A stretch of 64,000 nucleotides of DNA from Parasphingopyxis marina (GTDB lineage Bacteria > Pseudomonadota > Alphaproteobacteria > Sphingomonadales > Sphingomonadaceae): positions 1,166,501 through 1,230,500 of the forward strand of contig NZ_JACJVJ010000001.1 of assembly GCF_014237875.1 (NCBI RefSeq). Direction: 5' to 3'. A program made the translations under genes and the position numbers. The notes under the pieces are model-generated. The model was not told the DNA's origin. It did not search any database and saw only the letters and a program-made list of their open reading frames with translations. Shown piece after piece: positions 35,336-44,101 of the stretch (positions within the stretch are counted from its first letter, which is position 1; every line of letters starts with the position of its first letter).

Positions 35336-36860
35336 ACCGGCTATTGCCGGACCACGACCGGGGCCGATGGCCCTGGCGCTTATCGCCTCGGTTTTCGTCG
35401 TGGCGACTTGCGGGCTTGTCTATGAATTGCTCGCCTCGACCATCGCCAGCTATCTGCTGGGTGACAGCGTTACGCAATTTTCCACGATTATCGGCGTCTA
35501 TCTCTTCGCCATGGGGATTGGCAGCTGGTGTTCGCGCTATGCGAAGCGCGACGAGTTGCGCCTGTTCATCCGCGCGGAGATACTGATCGCGTTGATCGGC
35601 GGCTGGGCGGCGGCTTTGCTGTTCCTGATGTTCCCGGTGATCGACCAGTTCCGCGTGCTGCTCTACGCGCTGGTCGTCGGCATCGGTTTCCTCGTCGGCC
35701 TCGAAATCCCGCTGCTGATGCGGATCCTGAAACAGGATTTCGATTTTCGCGAAACCGTTTCGACCGTGCTGACCTTCGATTATGTCGGTGCGCTTGCGGC
35801 TTCCTTGCTCTTCCCGCTTATCCTGATGCCGTTCATCGGCATGATCCGTACCGGCTTCCTGTTCGGCTTCGCCAATGTCGCGGTCGCGATCGCCCTTATC
35901 GCGATCCAACCCCGGGGACGGAAAATGCCGGTCGAGATGCTCGCGGGGATCGCGGTTGCCGTGTCGCTGGTGATCGGGTTTATCGGCGCCGAGCGGGTCC
36001 AGCGTTTCGCCGAGACGGCGAGTCTGGAAGAACCGATCATCCACGCGACCTCGACGCCCTATCAGCGCATCGTCCTCACCCGGCGCGGCGACAACATTTC
36101 GTTGTTCCTGAACGGTAATCTGCAATTCTCCTCGCTCGACGAATACCGCTATCACGAGGCGCTGGTGCTGCCGGCGCTCGGCCGGGTCGCCAATCCGCGC
36201 AACATATTGATCCTGGGCGGGGGCGATGGCCTCGCGGCGCGCGAAGTGCTGCGCCACACCTCCGTCGAGCATGTCACGCTCGTCGATCTCGATCCGGCGA
36301 TGACACAGCTTTTCACGGACACGCCGCTGCTCGCCCGGCTCAACGAGAATTCGTTCAGCGATCCGCGAATGACGGTAATCAACGCCGACGGCTTCAACTG
36401 GGTGCGGCAGGATGAGGGCCAATATGACGCGGTGATCGTCGATTTCCCCGATCCCACCTCGCTCTCGATCGGCAAGCTCTACACCACGACCTTCTACCGC
36501 GCGCTACGCCAGCGGCTGGCGCCCGGCGGAATCGTGTCGGTGCAGTCGGGCTCGCCCTTCGTCGCGCCGCAAGCCTATTGGACGATCGCCGCGACGCTGG
36601 AAGAAGCCGGTTTCTCCACCCGGCCCTATCACGCATATGTCCCCAGCTTCGGCGATTGGGGTTTCATCCTCGCCGCCAATGGACGGGTGCCGGAGACAGC
36701 AGATATCCTGCCCGGCGGCCGCTTCGTGACCCGGGCGACCGAGCCCGCCTTGTTCGAATTTCCGCCAGACATGGCGCGCCGCGATGCCGAGCCCAACCGG
36801 CTCGACAATCAGCTGCTCGTGCGCACCTTTGCCGACGAATGGCGACGCTATGACGGCTAG
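35328..36860 (+). CDS. Membrane-embedded spermidine-synthase-like aminopropyltransferase
   Basis: Protein of 510 residues from the ATG at 35328. The first half (about 15-215) has six to seven membrane helices. The second half is a spermidine-synthase domain: YQRIVLTRRGD, SLDEYRYHEALVLPAL, the SAM-binding LILGGGDGLAAREVL, VTLVDLDPAMTQLF and VIVDFPDPTSLSIGKLY with the catalytic-type DxxDP replaced by DFPDP. It would transfer an aminopropyl group from decarboxylated SAM to an amine. That substrate is made by the SpeD encoded next door, whose gene overlaps by eleven bases. The membrane half suggests the acceptor or product is membrane-related or exported, which is inference. Confidence 0.88.
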   Translation: MAEPAIAGPRPGPMALALIASVFVVATCGLVYELLASTIASYLLGDSVTQFSTIIGVYLFAMGIGSWCSRYAKRDELRLFIRAEILIALIGGWAAALLFLMFPVIDQFRVLLYALVVGIGFLVGLEIPLLMRILKQDFDFRETVSTVLTFDYVGALAASLLFPLILMPFIGMIRTGFLFGFANVAVAIALIAIQPRGRKMPVEMLAGIAVAVSLVIGFIGAERVQRFAETASLEEPIIHATSTPYQRIVLTRRGDNISLFLNGNLQFSSLDEYRYHEALVLPALGRVANPRNILILGGGDGLAAREVLRHTSVEHVTLVDLDPAMTQLFTDTPLLARLNENSFSDPRMTVINADGFNWVRQDEGQYDAVIVDFPDPTSLSIGKLYTTTFYRALRQRLAPGGIVSVQSGSPFVAPQAYWTIAATLEEAGFSTRPYHAYVPSFGDWGFILAANGRVPETADILPGGRFVTRATEPALFEFPPDMARRDAEPNRLDNQLLVRTFADEWRRYDG

Positions 36861-37230
36861 CGCGCCGCCCTATGACGGCCGGCATTTGCTGGCGGACCTG
36901 CATGGCTGCCGCGCGCCGCTCGACAATATCGGGCTGGTCGAACGCGCGCTGCGCGACGCCGCTCGTATCGCCGGGGCGACGGTCCTCGACCTGCGCCTCC
37001 ATCATTTCGGCGAAGGGGAGGGGGTGACGGGAATCGCGCTGCTCGCGGAATCGCACATCTCGATCCACACCTGGCCCGAACATGGCTATGCCGCGCTCGA
37101 TTTCTTCCTGTGCGGGCGACGGCACGATATCGAGGGCGCGCTGGCCGAGGTCGAGGACGCGCTGAAACCGGCCGATGTGCAGACTCGCGCCATCGCGCGC
37201 GGCTATGGCGTGACGGAACTGGTCGGCTGA
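36850..37230 (+). CDS. speD: S-adenosylmethionine decarboxylase proenzyme
   Basis: Pyruvoyl enzyme that makes decarboxylated SAM, the aminopropyl donor for polyamine synthesis. The 126 residues correspond to the short prokaryotic class. The self-cleavage site is AESHISIHTWPEHG, with S68 as the pyruvoyl precursor, H73 and C88 in FFLCG. The ATG at 36850 overlaps the end of the spermidine-synthase-like gene, so donor synthesis and use are tied together. It closes the cassette. A separate MarR-type operator follows before the next gene. Confidence 0.95.
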   Translation: MTASAPPYDGRHLLADLHGCRAPLDNIGLVERALRDAARIAGATVLDLRLHHFGEGEGVTGIALLAESHISIHTWPEHGYAALDFFLCGRRHDIEGALAEVEDALKPADVQTRAIARGYGVTELVG

Positions 37231-37265
37231 AGCCGCACCCTCTAGCCCCGGCAAGAATATCGACT

Positions 37266-37283
37266 TAGGTAGGTGTCTATCTA
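37266..37283. promoter_or_regulatory. MarR-type operator, copy 1
   Basis: TAGGTAGGTGTCTATCTA is an imperfect 18-bp dyad, 81 bases before the MFS gene at 37365. It shares the core GTAG-N4-CTAYC with copies at 40140, 42164 and 44822. The MarR gene at 41524 is the only regulator in this stretch, so it is the probable binding partner. Confidence 0.65.
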
Positions 37284-37364
37284 TCGCCGGGGGGATGCAT
37301 CGATGGTTGGTATTTGGCGCTTTGCGGCCCTGGTGAATCGGCTGACACTCGCAGGCATGGCGGC

Positions 37365-38699
37365 ATGATCCTCGCCGCCTCACTGCCCGGCGCCCCGGCG
37401 ATCAGCCCCGCGCGATCCTGGTGGGCGATCTTCATCTTCACCGTCGCGCTGATGTTCAACTTTCTCGACCGGCAGCTGCTGACCCTGCTGATCACGCCGA
37501 TCAAGGCGGACCTCAACCTATCCGACACCCAGATCAGCCTGCTCGTCGGCTTTGCCTTCGTCGTCTTCTATGTCGGTGTCGGGATCCCGATTTCGCGGCT
37601 CGTCGATCGGGGGCCGCGCAAATGGATCGTCGGGTTCGGCATCGCCTTCTGGAGCCTGTGCACGGCGGGCTGCGGCCTCGCCCAGAATTTCTTTCAGCTG
37701 GTGATCGCCCGGATGTGCGTCGGCATCGGCGAAAGCTGCAACGGCCCGGCCACCTATTCGATGACCGCCGACATGTTCCCGCGCGAAAGGCTCGCGACGC
37801 CGATTTCGGTGATCAATATCGGCATGGTCGCGGGAAGCGGCATGGCACTGCTGATCGGCGGTTGGCTGATCGTCTGGCTCACAGAGATCGGGCCGCAGAC
37901 GCTGCCGGTTCTGGGCACGCTCAAGCCCTGGCAGATGACCTTCCTGATCGTCGGCCTGCCGGGCGTTCTCTGGGCGATCCTGCTCGTCGCAACGGTGCCG
38001 GAGCCACCCAGGCGAGAGGTAGCCGGCGCGGCGACGCCGTCCTTTGTCGATGTTCTTAAATTTCTCCGTCTCTGGGCCACGGCCTATGGGCCGATGTTCA
38101 TCGCCTCGGGCGTCAAGGCGATGCTGAGCTTCGGCACAGTGGTCTGGTCGCCGGCCTTTTTCGAGCGGCAGTTCGGCTATGCGCCAGGCGAACCGGGGCC
38201 GACCCTGGGCATCATCGCGCTGATCGTCTCGCCGATCGGGCTTCTGCTCGGCGGCTGGATCGCGAGCCGGATGGCGGCGAAGGGGATCAAGGACGCCAAT
38301 ATGCGGATGGTCCTCTACGTCACCATCCCGCTCGTGCCGATTGCGATCCTGTATCCGTTGATGCCGCAAGCCTGGATGGCCTTCGCGTTGCTGGGCTGCT
38401 CGCTGTTCCTGGGGTCGCTCGGCGCGGGGCCGGCGAACGCCGCGATGCAGACGATCACGCCGGGCCGGATGCGCGGCACGACGAGCGCGCTCTATATCGC
38501 AATCTTCAACGTTCTGGGCTACGGCGCGGGCCCGCTGGTCGTCGCGCTGCTCACCGACAATTTCTATGGCGAGGCCGGGCTCGGCAGCGCGATGGCGAGC
38601 GCGGCGATCATCCTCGGCCCGATCGGGCTGATCCTCTCCTGGATGGCGCTGAAACCCTATGGCCGGGCGGTACTCGCCGCCGAGGAACGCGGCGACTAG
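37365..38699 (+). CDS. MFS transporter (first of a facing pair)
   Basis: Protein of 444 residues with twelve predicted membrane helices. The cytoplasmic loop between helices 2 and 3 has ISRLVDRGPRKW, the MFS motif-A position. FNFLDRQLLTLLITPIKADL in the first helix is typical of the sphingomonad spinster-like or aromatic-acid-type carriers. The start at 37365 is chosen because it directly precedes the hydrophilic N-terminus; the ribosome-binding site is weak. A MarR-type operator lies upstream, tying it to the aconitase X locus. It converges with a second MFS gene, overlapping by four bases. It probably imports a growth substrate. Confidence 0.88.
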   Translation: MILAASLPGAPAISPARSWWAIFIFTVALMFNFLDRQLLTLLITPIKADLNLSDTQISLLVGFAFVVFYVGVGIPISRLVDRGPRKWIVGFGIAFWSLCTAGCGLAQNFFQLVIARMCVGIGESCNGPATYSMTADMFPRERLATPISVINIGMVAGSGMALLIGGWLIVWLTEIGPQTLPVLGTLKPWQMTFLIVGLPGVLWAILLVATVPEPPRREVAGAATPSFVDVLKFLRLWATAYGPMFIASGVKAMLSFGTVVWSPAFFERQFGYAPGEPGPTLGIIALIVSPIGLLLGGWIASRMAAKGIKDANMRMVLYVTIPLVPIAILYPLMPQAWMAFALLGCSLFLGSLGAGPANAAMQTITPGRMRGTTSALYIAIFNVLGYGAGPLVVALLTDNFYGEAGLGSAMASAAIILGPIGLILSWMALKPYGRAVLAAEERGD

Positions 38700-40063
38700 G
38701 CCGCCGCCGGCGCGGCGCTTCCCCGATCATAGCGCTCCATCGCCTTGCCATAGCTGACGCCATAGGGCTTCACGCCCCACCAGGTGACGATGATGGCGAG
38801 CGGCCCGAGCACGATCGCCAGCAGTGTCATCGAATAGCGAAGCTGGTCTTCGGCGCCGAACAGGAAATCGGTGAACAGCGCGATGATCAGCGGCCCCATC
38901 GCATAGCCGACGATATTGAACACGAACTGGTAGAGCGCGCGGATCTGGCCGCGCATCTCCGCAGGCGTCACGACCTGCAGCGCGGCATTGCCGGCCGGTA
39001 TGCCCAGTGAGGCGATGAAGATATTGGCGCCGTAACAGGCCAGCGCCCATTCCGCGCTCGGCATCAGCGGATAGAGGATTGCGAAGGGCAGCAGGCCGAT
39101 CGAGGCGTAAAGCACGATCCGCATATAGGCGTCGTTGCGCCCGGCCTTCGCCCAGCGTTCTGCGATCACCCCGCCCAGCCACAGGCCGAGCGGCGCCAGG
39201 CTCAGCCCCAACAGGCCGAGAGAATAGCCGACCTGCGGCGCCGTCCAGCCCCAGGTGCGGATGAAAAGCGCCGGCACCCAGAGCGCCGCGCCGTAGCTCA
39301 GCAGCACCTTGACCGCGAGCGAGAGGAACATCGGCAGGAAGGTCCGGTATTCGTCGCGCAAGAAGCCGGCGATTTCGCGAACCGGGATCGCCTTTGCCGG
39401 GCCGGTGCCGCGCTTCAACTGGCCTTTGCGCACGGGTTCCTCGACCGTCATCATCAGCATCGCGACGAACAGACCGGGCAGGCCGACCAGGATGAACACC
39501 GCCTGCCAGGGTTTGAGTTCGCCGATCAGCGGCACGGTGATGATCCCGATCGCGGTAATGAAGGCGATGGCAGCACCGCCCGCGAGATTGGCGAGGCCGT
39601 TCCCGGCGATGAAACCCATAGAATTTATGGCCAGCACCTTGGGCAGTTGCTCGGGTTTGAAACTGTCGGTCAGGATCGAATAGGTGGCCGGGGCGAAGGA
39701 AGATTCGCCCGCACCCACACCGACCCGTGCCCAGAAGAGCTGCCAGAAATTCTGCGCCAGCCCGCAGGCCGCCGTGCACAGGCTCCAGAAGGCGATGCCG
39801 ATGGCAATGATCGCGCGGCGGCTTTTGACATCGGCGAGGCGCGCGATCGGCAGGCCCAGAAAGGCGTAGAAAAAGACGAAGGCAAAGCCGGTGAGCAGCG
39901 AAAATTCGGTGTCGCTGATCTGCAGGTCCGCCTTGATCGGCTCGACCAGCAGCGAGATGATGCTGCGATCCAGCGTTGCGACGAGCAGCGCCAGGGTCAA
40001 TACCGTCAGGCCCCAATAGGCACGGCCCGGCCTGGGCCACAACTCTCCCCCGCGATCGTCCAC
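38696..40063 (-). CDS. MFS transporter (second of a facing pair)
   Basis: Protein of 455 residues from the GTG at 40061-40063, which GGGAGGGAGG precedes; the frame stays open to 40123. Twelve helices are predicted. It is clearly related to the MFS protein at 37365: both share LSDTQ/ISDTEFSLL, GIAFWSLCTA and CGLAQNF in the same places, pointing to a duplication followed by divergence. It shares its promoter region and the operator at 40140 with the FAD oxidoreductase gene on the other strand. The two carriers may import related substrates or act as importer and exporter. Confidence 0.87.
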   Translation of the reverse strand: MDDRGGELWPRPGRAYWGLTVLTLALLVATLDRSIISLLVEPIKADLQISDTEFSLLTGFAFVFFYAFLGLPIARLADVKSRRAIIAIGIAFWSLCTAACGLAQNFWQLFWARVGVGAGESSFAPATYSILTDSFKPEQLPKVLAINSMGFIAGNGLANLAGGAAIAFITAIGIITVPLIGELKPWQAVFILVGLPGLFVAMLMMTVEEPVRKGQLKRGTGPAKAIPVREIAGFLRDEYRTFLPMFLSLAVKVLLSYGAALWVPALFIRTWGWTAPQVGYSLGLLGLSLAPLGLWLGGVIAERWAKAGRNDAYMRIVLYASIGLLPFAILYPLMPSAEWALACYGANIFIASLGIPAGNAALQVVTPAEMRGQIRALYQFVFNIVGYAMGPLIIALFTDFLFGAEDQLRYSMTLLAIVLGPLAIIVTWWGVKPYGVSYGKAMERYDRGSAAPAAA

Positions 40064-40139
40064 TGCATCCTCCCTCCCGCCGAAACCGTTGGCGTTCCGT
40101 CCGGGCCCATTTCGTCTAGCCAAGTTTGTCGCCTTCGAA

Positions 40140-40157
40140 TAGGTAGGCTTCTACCTA
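40140..40157. promoter_or_regulatory. MarR-type operator, copy 2 (divergent promoter)
   Basis: TAGGTAGGCTTCTACCTA is the most symmetrical copy, with 7-bp arms TAGGTAG and CTACCTA. It lies 29 bases before the FAD oxidoreductase start (40186) and 77 bases from the MFS start (40063), so one regulator could control both directions. The marR gene itself is downstream in the same operon, implying autoregulation. Confidence 0.75.
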
Positions 40158-40185
40158 ATTTGCAAAATGGCAGGCTGGAACCTTC

Positions 40186-41484
40186 ATGGCCCTCGATCGT
40201 CCCTTCGATCCCGAAACCGATATCGTCTCACGCGGCGATGTACCGCCGCGCATCGAACGCGGCTGCGATATCTGCGTCGTCGGGTCGGGAGCTTCGGGAA
40301 TATCGGCTGCAATAGAGGCTGCGCGGGCCGGGCGCGACGTTATTCTCGTCGACGGCCTGCCGGCGCTCGGCGGCCAGGCGGTCAACTCGATCATCGGCAT
40401 GTTCTGCGGCCTCTACACGCCGGGCGAAGAGGGCAGGCAGCTGACCCATGGCATCGCCGACGAACTGATCGTCGAGCTCGGCGCGACCGACGACGTCAAG
40501 GTCGTCGGCGGCGGGGTGATGAAGGTGGCGATGTATAATGAGGTCGCGCTGGGTCGCTGGGTCGAGAAAAAAGTGCTCGACGAAGGGATCACGCCATTGA
40601 CCGGCGCGATCATCCGCCGGGTGAACATGGATGGCCGCCGCGTCGCCTCGCTCGATATCGCCACCCGGCACGGCGATGTCCGGATCACCGCCACGGGCTT
40701 CATCGATGCGACCGGCGATGCCGCGCTCACCTGGCAGGCCGGGCTCGACTGTCGCGTTCACAAGAACGGCCAGGTCTATGGGTCGCAGATGATCGTACTT
40801 GAGGATTTCGACGGATCCAAGCGGCCCGAATGGGACGAAATGGCCACGGCGATCCGCGAAAAGGGGGGCAAGTACGGGTTGATGCGGCGGGACGGTTTTG
40901 CGCTGGCCTATCCGGGCCGCAATGTCGCGGTCGCCAATATCACCCATATCGAAACGCCGCTGGACCCCTTCGGCGCGGCGGAAAAGGCGCTGGAAGGCAA
41001 GGACCAGGCGGATCGCTCGGTGACGTTCCTCAAAACCGAATTCCCCGATACCTATGGCAATGTCCGCGTGCGCGCCTATGGCCTGCCCGGTATCCGTCAG
41101 ACGCGCTGGATCGTCGGCCGCCACTATCTGACGGTCGAGGAAGTGCGCGCGGCGACCAAGTTCGACGATGCGGTCGCGCGCTGCTCCTGGCCGCTGGAAC
41201 AGCATCACAACAAGGAAGGCTATGTCTGGGAAATCTTTCCCGAAGACCATGTCCACACCGTGCCGTTGCGTTCGCTCACCGTCGACGGGGCAGACAATCT
41301 GATCGCCGTCGGGCGGTGTATCGATGCCGACTCCACCGCGCTTTCGTCGGTGCGGGTGATGGGGCCGTGCATTGCGATGGGCGCGGCAGCCGCACATGCG
41401 CTTGACATTGCGGGCGCGGGGAGCGTTCATCAAATCGACCTTGAAGCGCTGAAAGACCGGATCCGCCCGAACATCGAGGGTTAG
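40186..41484 (+). CDS. FAD-dependent oxidoreductase
   Basis: Protein of 432 residues of the FAD_oxidored (glucose-inhibited/fumarate-reductase-like flavin) type. The FAD motif is VVGSGASGISAA (about 32-43), followed by VILVDGLPALGGQAVNS. A second flavin-contact segment is GFIDATGDAALTW, and ALSSVRVMGPCIAMGAAAAHAL is at the C-terminus. This family oxidises or reduces small organic acids or forms part of larger complexes; the substrate is unknown. It starts 29 bases after the central MarR operator. The marR gene follows 39 bases downstream. Confidence 0.88.
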   Translation: MALDRPFDPETDIVSRGDVPPRIERGCDICVVGSGASGISAAIEAARAGRDVILVDGLPALGGQAVNSIIGMFCGLYTPGEEGRQLTHGIADELIVELGATDDVKVVGGGVMKVAMYNEVALGRWVEKKVLDEGITPLTGAIIRRVNMDGRRVASLDIATRHGDVRITATGFIDATGDAALTWQAGLDCRVHKNGQVYGSQMIVLEDFDGSKRPEWDEMATAIREKGGKYGLMRRDGFALAYPGRNVAVANITHIETPLDPFGAAEKALEGKDQADRSVTFLKTEFPDTYGNVRVRAYGLPGIRQTRWIVGRHYLTVEEVRAATKFDDAVARCSWPLEQHHNKEGYVWEIFPEDHVHTVPLRSLTVDGADNLIAVGRCIDADSTALSSVRVMGPCIAMGAAAAHALDIAGAGSVHQIDLEALKDRIRPNIEG

Positions 41485-41523
41485 CCGGGCCGGACGTGCA
41501 GCGGCAACAATATGAGGTAAGGC

Positions 41524-42099
41524 ATGACGGTTGGCATCAACGAACGGGCGCGGAACGGCGGCGAGAAAGACGCCGCCGCGGCGGAGCAGGAGGAGGATTC
41601 CTTTTTTGGCGCCAATCATCCCGAACGCCACCTTGTCAGCTTCGAGGCGATGGCCTCTTTCGACGACGACCGGCTGTTTCGCGCGACGCGCGCGATCGTC
41701 GTCGCCGCGCGGCGCTGGCGCAAGATCGCCAATGACCGTGTGAAATTGGTCGGCCAGACGATGGCACGCTGGGAAACGCTTTTTCTCGTCGCCTATTCGA
41801 AAAAGGAATTCACCCAGGGCGAGCTCGCCCGGATCATCAGTGTCGAGGGCCCCACCATGGTGCGGATGCTCGACCTGCTGGCGAAGGAAGAGCTGATCGA
41901 GCGTCATCAGGGCACGGAGGATCGCCGCGTCACGGTGAACCGGATTACGCCGAAGGGGCGGGCGGTGGTCGAAGAAATCATGGCGATCACCGGGCAGCTC
42001 CGCGCGGAAATTTTCGCCGATATCGATCCGGACGAGCTCGAAACCTGCGTTCGGGTTCTCAACAAGGTTCTCCTGAAAACCGACGAATATCTGAGCTGA
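41524..42099 (+). CDS. MarR-family transcriptional regulator
   Basis: Protein of 191 residues with a longer than usual acidic N-terminus (about 1-45) before the winged-helix core. FTQGELARIISVEGPTMVRM (about 97-116) is the helix-turn-helix, and DRRVTVNRITPKG is the wing with the conserved DRR. MarR proteins act as dimers and let go of their operators on binding small, often aromatic or organic-acid ligands. Four matching dyads in 37-45 kb are its probable targets. It sits in the same operon as the FAD oxidoreductase and before the aconitase X genes. Confidence 0.92.
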   Translation: MTVGINERARNGGEKDAAAAEQEEDSFFGANHPERHLVSFEAMASFDDDRLFRATRAIVVAARRWRKIANDRVKLVGQTMARWETLFLVAYSKKEFTQGELARIISVEGPTMVRMLDLLAKEELIERHQGTEDRRVTVNRITPKGRAVVEEIMAITGQLRAEIFADIDPDELETCVRVLNKVLLKTDEYLS

Positions 42100-42163
42100 A
42101 GCCGGCGTGGCACGCGGCGCTGCGGCGCCGCGGATTTCCAATAGTGCGCCTTGCATACAGATA

Positions 42164-42181
42164 TTGGTAGAATGCTACCGA
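42164..42181. promoter_or_regulatory. MarR-type operator, copy 3
   Basis: TTGGTAGAATGCTACCGA is an 18-bp dyad, 35 bases before the aconitase X large-subunit start. Arms TTGGTAG and CTACCGA agree with the other copies except at one outer position on each side. Confidence 0.68.
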
Positions 42182-42215
42182 TAAATTTGCCAAGCTGGTC
42201 TCGGGAGAGACTCGG

Positions 42216-43505
42216 ATGGTGCAACTGACCGCCGAAGAACGGGCGATGCTCGACGGCGCCGAAGGCGCTGCGACGCAAAAGGCGATGGATCTGCTCGTGC
42301 GCTATGCCGATGCGCTGGGCGCGGAACGCTTCGTCGAAACCGACAATGTCGCTGGCGTACCGGGCGCCGCCCATGGTTTCCTGAAAGACTATTATCGCGA
42401 TCAGGGCGGCGACTATAACGCGATCTTCTCGCTGTTCGATCTCGATAGCGACGAAGTCGTCGAAGTCCCCAGGATGAAAGCCTTTTCCTGCCATCTTCAG
42501 GGCGGCATGGACCCCGATCTCTGGCGCGAACAGGGAATGAGCGAGACCGCGCATGACGGCTTCGTCTATGACGAGGAGCAGAATGCCGAGCACGGCGTCC
42601 AGCTGCTCAAAACCTGTACGCCCTATGTCGCGGGAAACGTCCCGGCCCATGGCGAACATTGCGCCTGGATGGAAAGCTCGGCCGTCGTCTATTGCAACAG
42701 TGTCGTCGGTGCGCGCACCAATACCGAGGGCCGCGAATCGACGAGCGCGGCGATGCTCACCAAGCGCATCCCCTATTGGGGCTATCACTGCCCAGAATAT
42801 CGCCACGGCCAGCACGCCATCGCGGTCGAGTTTCCGGTCGGCGATGTCTTCGAATGGGGGATGCTCGGCTATTTCGTCGGCCAGTCGGTCGAGGACGGGA
42901 TCCCCGTCATCACCGGCGCGATTTCCAATCCCAGCCTGATCCGGCACAAGCATTTCGGCGCGGCGGCCGCATCGTCGGGCGGCGTCGAGCTTTATCACAT
43001 GGTCGGGATCACCCCCGAAGCGCCAAGCGCCGCGGCCGCCTTCGGCCCAAACCTGCCCGAGCAGCATTTCGTTTATGACGCAGCGGAGCGGCGGCGGATC
43101 TATGAGACGTTGAACGCCGTCGGCGAGTGCGAAGATGTTGATTATGTAATGCTCGGCTGTCCGCATTATTCGATCGAGCAGATCGCCCATGCCGCGCAGC
43201 TGATCGAGGGCCGCAAGGTTCACGAAAATTCGGCGCTCTGGGTTTTTACCTCGCGGGCGGTGAAAGCCGTTGCGGACCGCAACGGCCATACGAAAACGCT
43301 GCAGGATGCCGGTGCCTATCTGATGACCGACACCTGTTCGGCGATCAGCCAGGCGATCCCCGAGGGAACCAGGGTCGCCGCGCTCGATAGCGCGAAACAA
43401 GTTCATTACCTGCCCGCGATGATGGATATCGAGGGCTGGTACGGGACCACCGCCGAGTGCATCGACGCGGCCTGCACGGGGCGATGGGCGGGGCGGCTGC
43501 AATGA
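42216..43505 (+). CDS. Aconitase X large (catalytic) subunit
   Basis: DUF521 protein of 429 residues. The family opening LTAEERAMLDGAEG is clear. Candidate iron-sulfur ligands are C134/C149/C160, C315 in LGCPHYS and C374 in TDTCSAI. Known aconitase X enzymes dehydrate cis-3-hydroxy-L-proline in bacteria or mevalonate 5-phosphate in archaea. Here the large and small subunits are separate genes overlapping by four bases, as in the two-subunit bacterial type. No proline, pyrroline or mevalonate gene is near, so the substrate may be different. An operator copy lies 35 bases upstream. Confidence 0.87.
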   Translation: MVQLTAEERAMLDGAEGAATQKAMDLLVRYADALGAERFVETDNVAGVPGAAHGFLKDYYRDQGGDYNAIFSLFDLDSDEVVEVPRMKAFSCHLQGGMDPDLWREQGMSETAHDGFVYDEEQNAEHGVQLLKTCTPYVAGNVPAHGEHCAWMESSAVVYCNSVVGARTNTEGRESTSAAMLTKRIPYWGYHCPEYRHGQHAIAVEFPVGDVFEWGMLGYFVGQSVEDGIPVITGAISNPSLIRHKHFGAAAASSGGVELYHMVGITPEAPSAAAAFGPNLPEQHFVYDAAERRRIYETLNAVGECEDVDYVMLGCPHYSIEQIAHAAQLIEGRKVHENSALWVFTSRAVKAVADRNGHTKTLQDAGAYLMTDTCSAISQAIPEGTRVAALDSAKQVHYLPAMMDIEGWYGTTAECIDAACTGRWAGRLQ

Positions 43506-43942
43506 GGGTCGATACCGTCGACACCGTTATCATGCTGCAGGGCAGGGGGATCACGCGCGGCATTGCCGAGGGCGAGGCGCTGGTGACCACGCAGACGATT
43601 TCCGGCTGGGGCGGGGTCAATCCGATGACCGGCACCGTGATCGAGAGCCGGCACGAACTGAAGGGCCGCAGCTTCGCGGGCAAGATACTGGTTTTCCCGG
43701 GCGGCAAGGGTTCGTCCGGCTGGTCGGCGATATTCCACATGACGCGGCTGGCCGGTACCGCGCCGCTGGCGATGGTGTTCACGCAAATGACGCCCAAGGT
43801 GGCGCTTGGCGCCGTTGTGATGCGGATTCCCGCCGTTACCGATCTCGATCGCGATCCCTTCGGCCATGTCGAGGACGGCGATCGGGTGCGCGTCGATGGC
43901 GACCGGGGCGAGGTGACGATCTGGAAGGGAGGCTGCGGATAA
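43502..43942 (+). CDS. Aconitase X small (swivel) subunit
   Basis: DUF126 protein of 146 residues from the ATG at 43502, overlapping the large-subunit stop. This is the swivelling beta-barrel subunit of aconitase X. The motif KILVFPGGKGSSGWS (about 61-75) carries the conserved serine that serves as base in the family, and SGWGGVNPMTG is another family marker. It would assemble with the upstream product into one [Fe-S] dehydratase. A frame open from 43457 is not needed. The gene is followed by 159 bases before the crystallin-like gene. Confidence 0.87.
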   Translation: MRVDTVDTVIMLQGRGITRGIAEGEALVTTQTISGWGGVNPMTGTVIESRHELKGRSFAGKILVFPGGKGSSGWSAIFHMTRLAGTAPLAMVFTQMTPKVALGAVVMRIPAVTDLDRDPFGHVEDGDRVRVDGDRGEVTIWKGGCG

Positions 43943-44101
43943 GGGCTTTCCGCGTCCGTGTCTCAAAAGATACAGGCGCGAATAATGTTATAGATACATA
44001 CAATCTATCTTGGGCGGGCTGACGCAAAAGAGTAATATCCGGCCCACTTCAAGCGAGAACAAGAAATAAAAATGCGGAGAAACCGCTGAGGAGGGGATAA
44101 A

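Noticed and set aside
43990-44008. Inverted repeat ATAGAT-N7-ATCTAT before the crystallin-like gene, considered as a fifth MarR operator
   Set aside because: Arms are perfect, but the GTAG-N4-CTAYC core shared by the other four is absent and the spacing differs.
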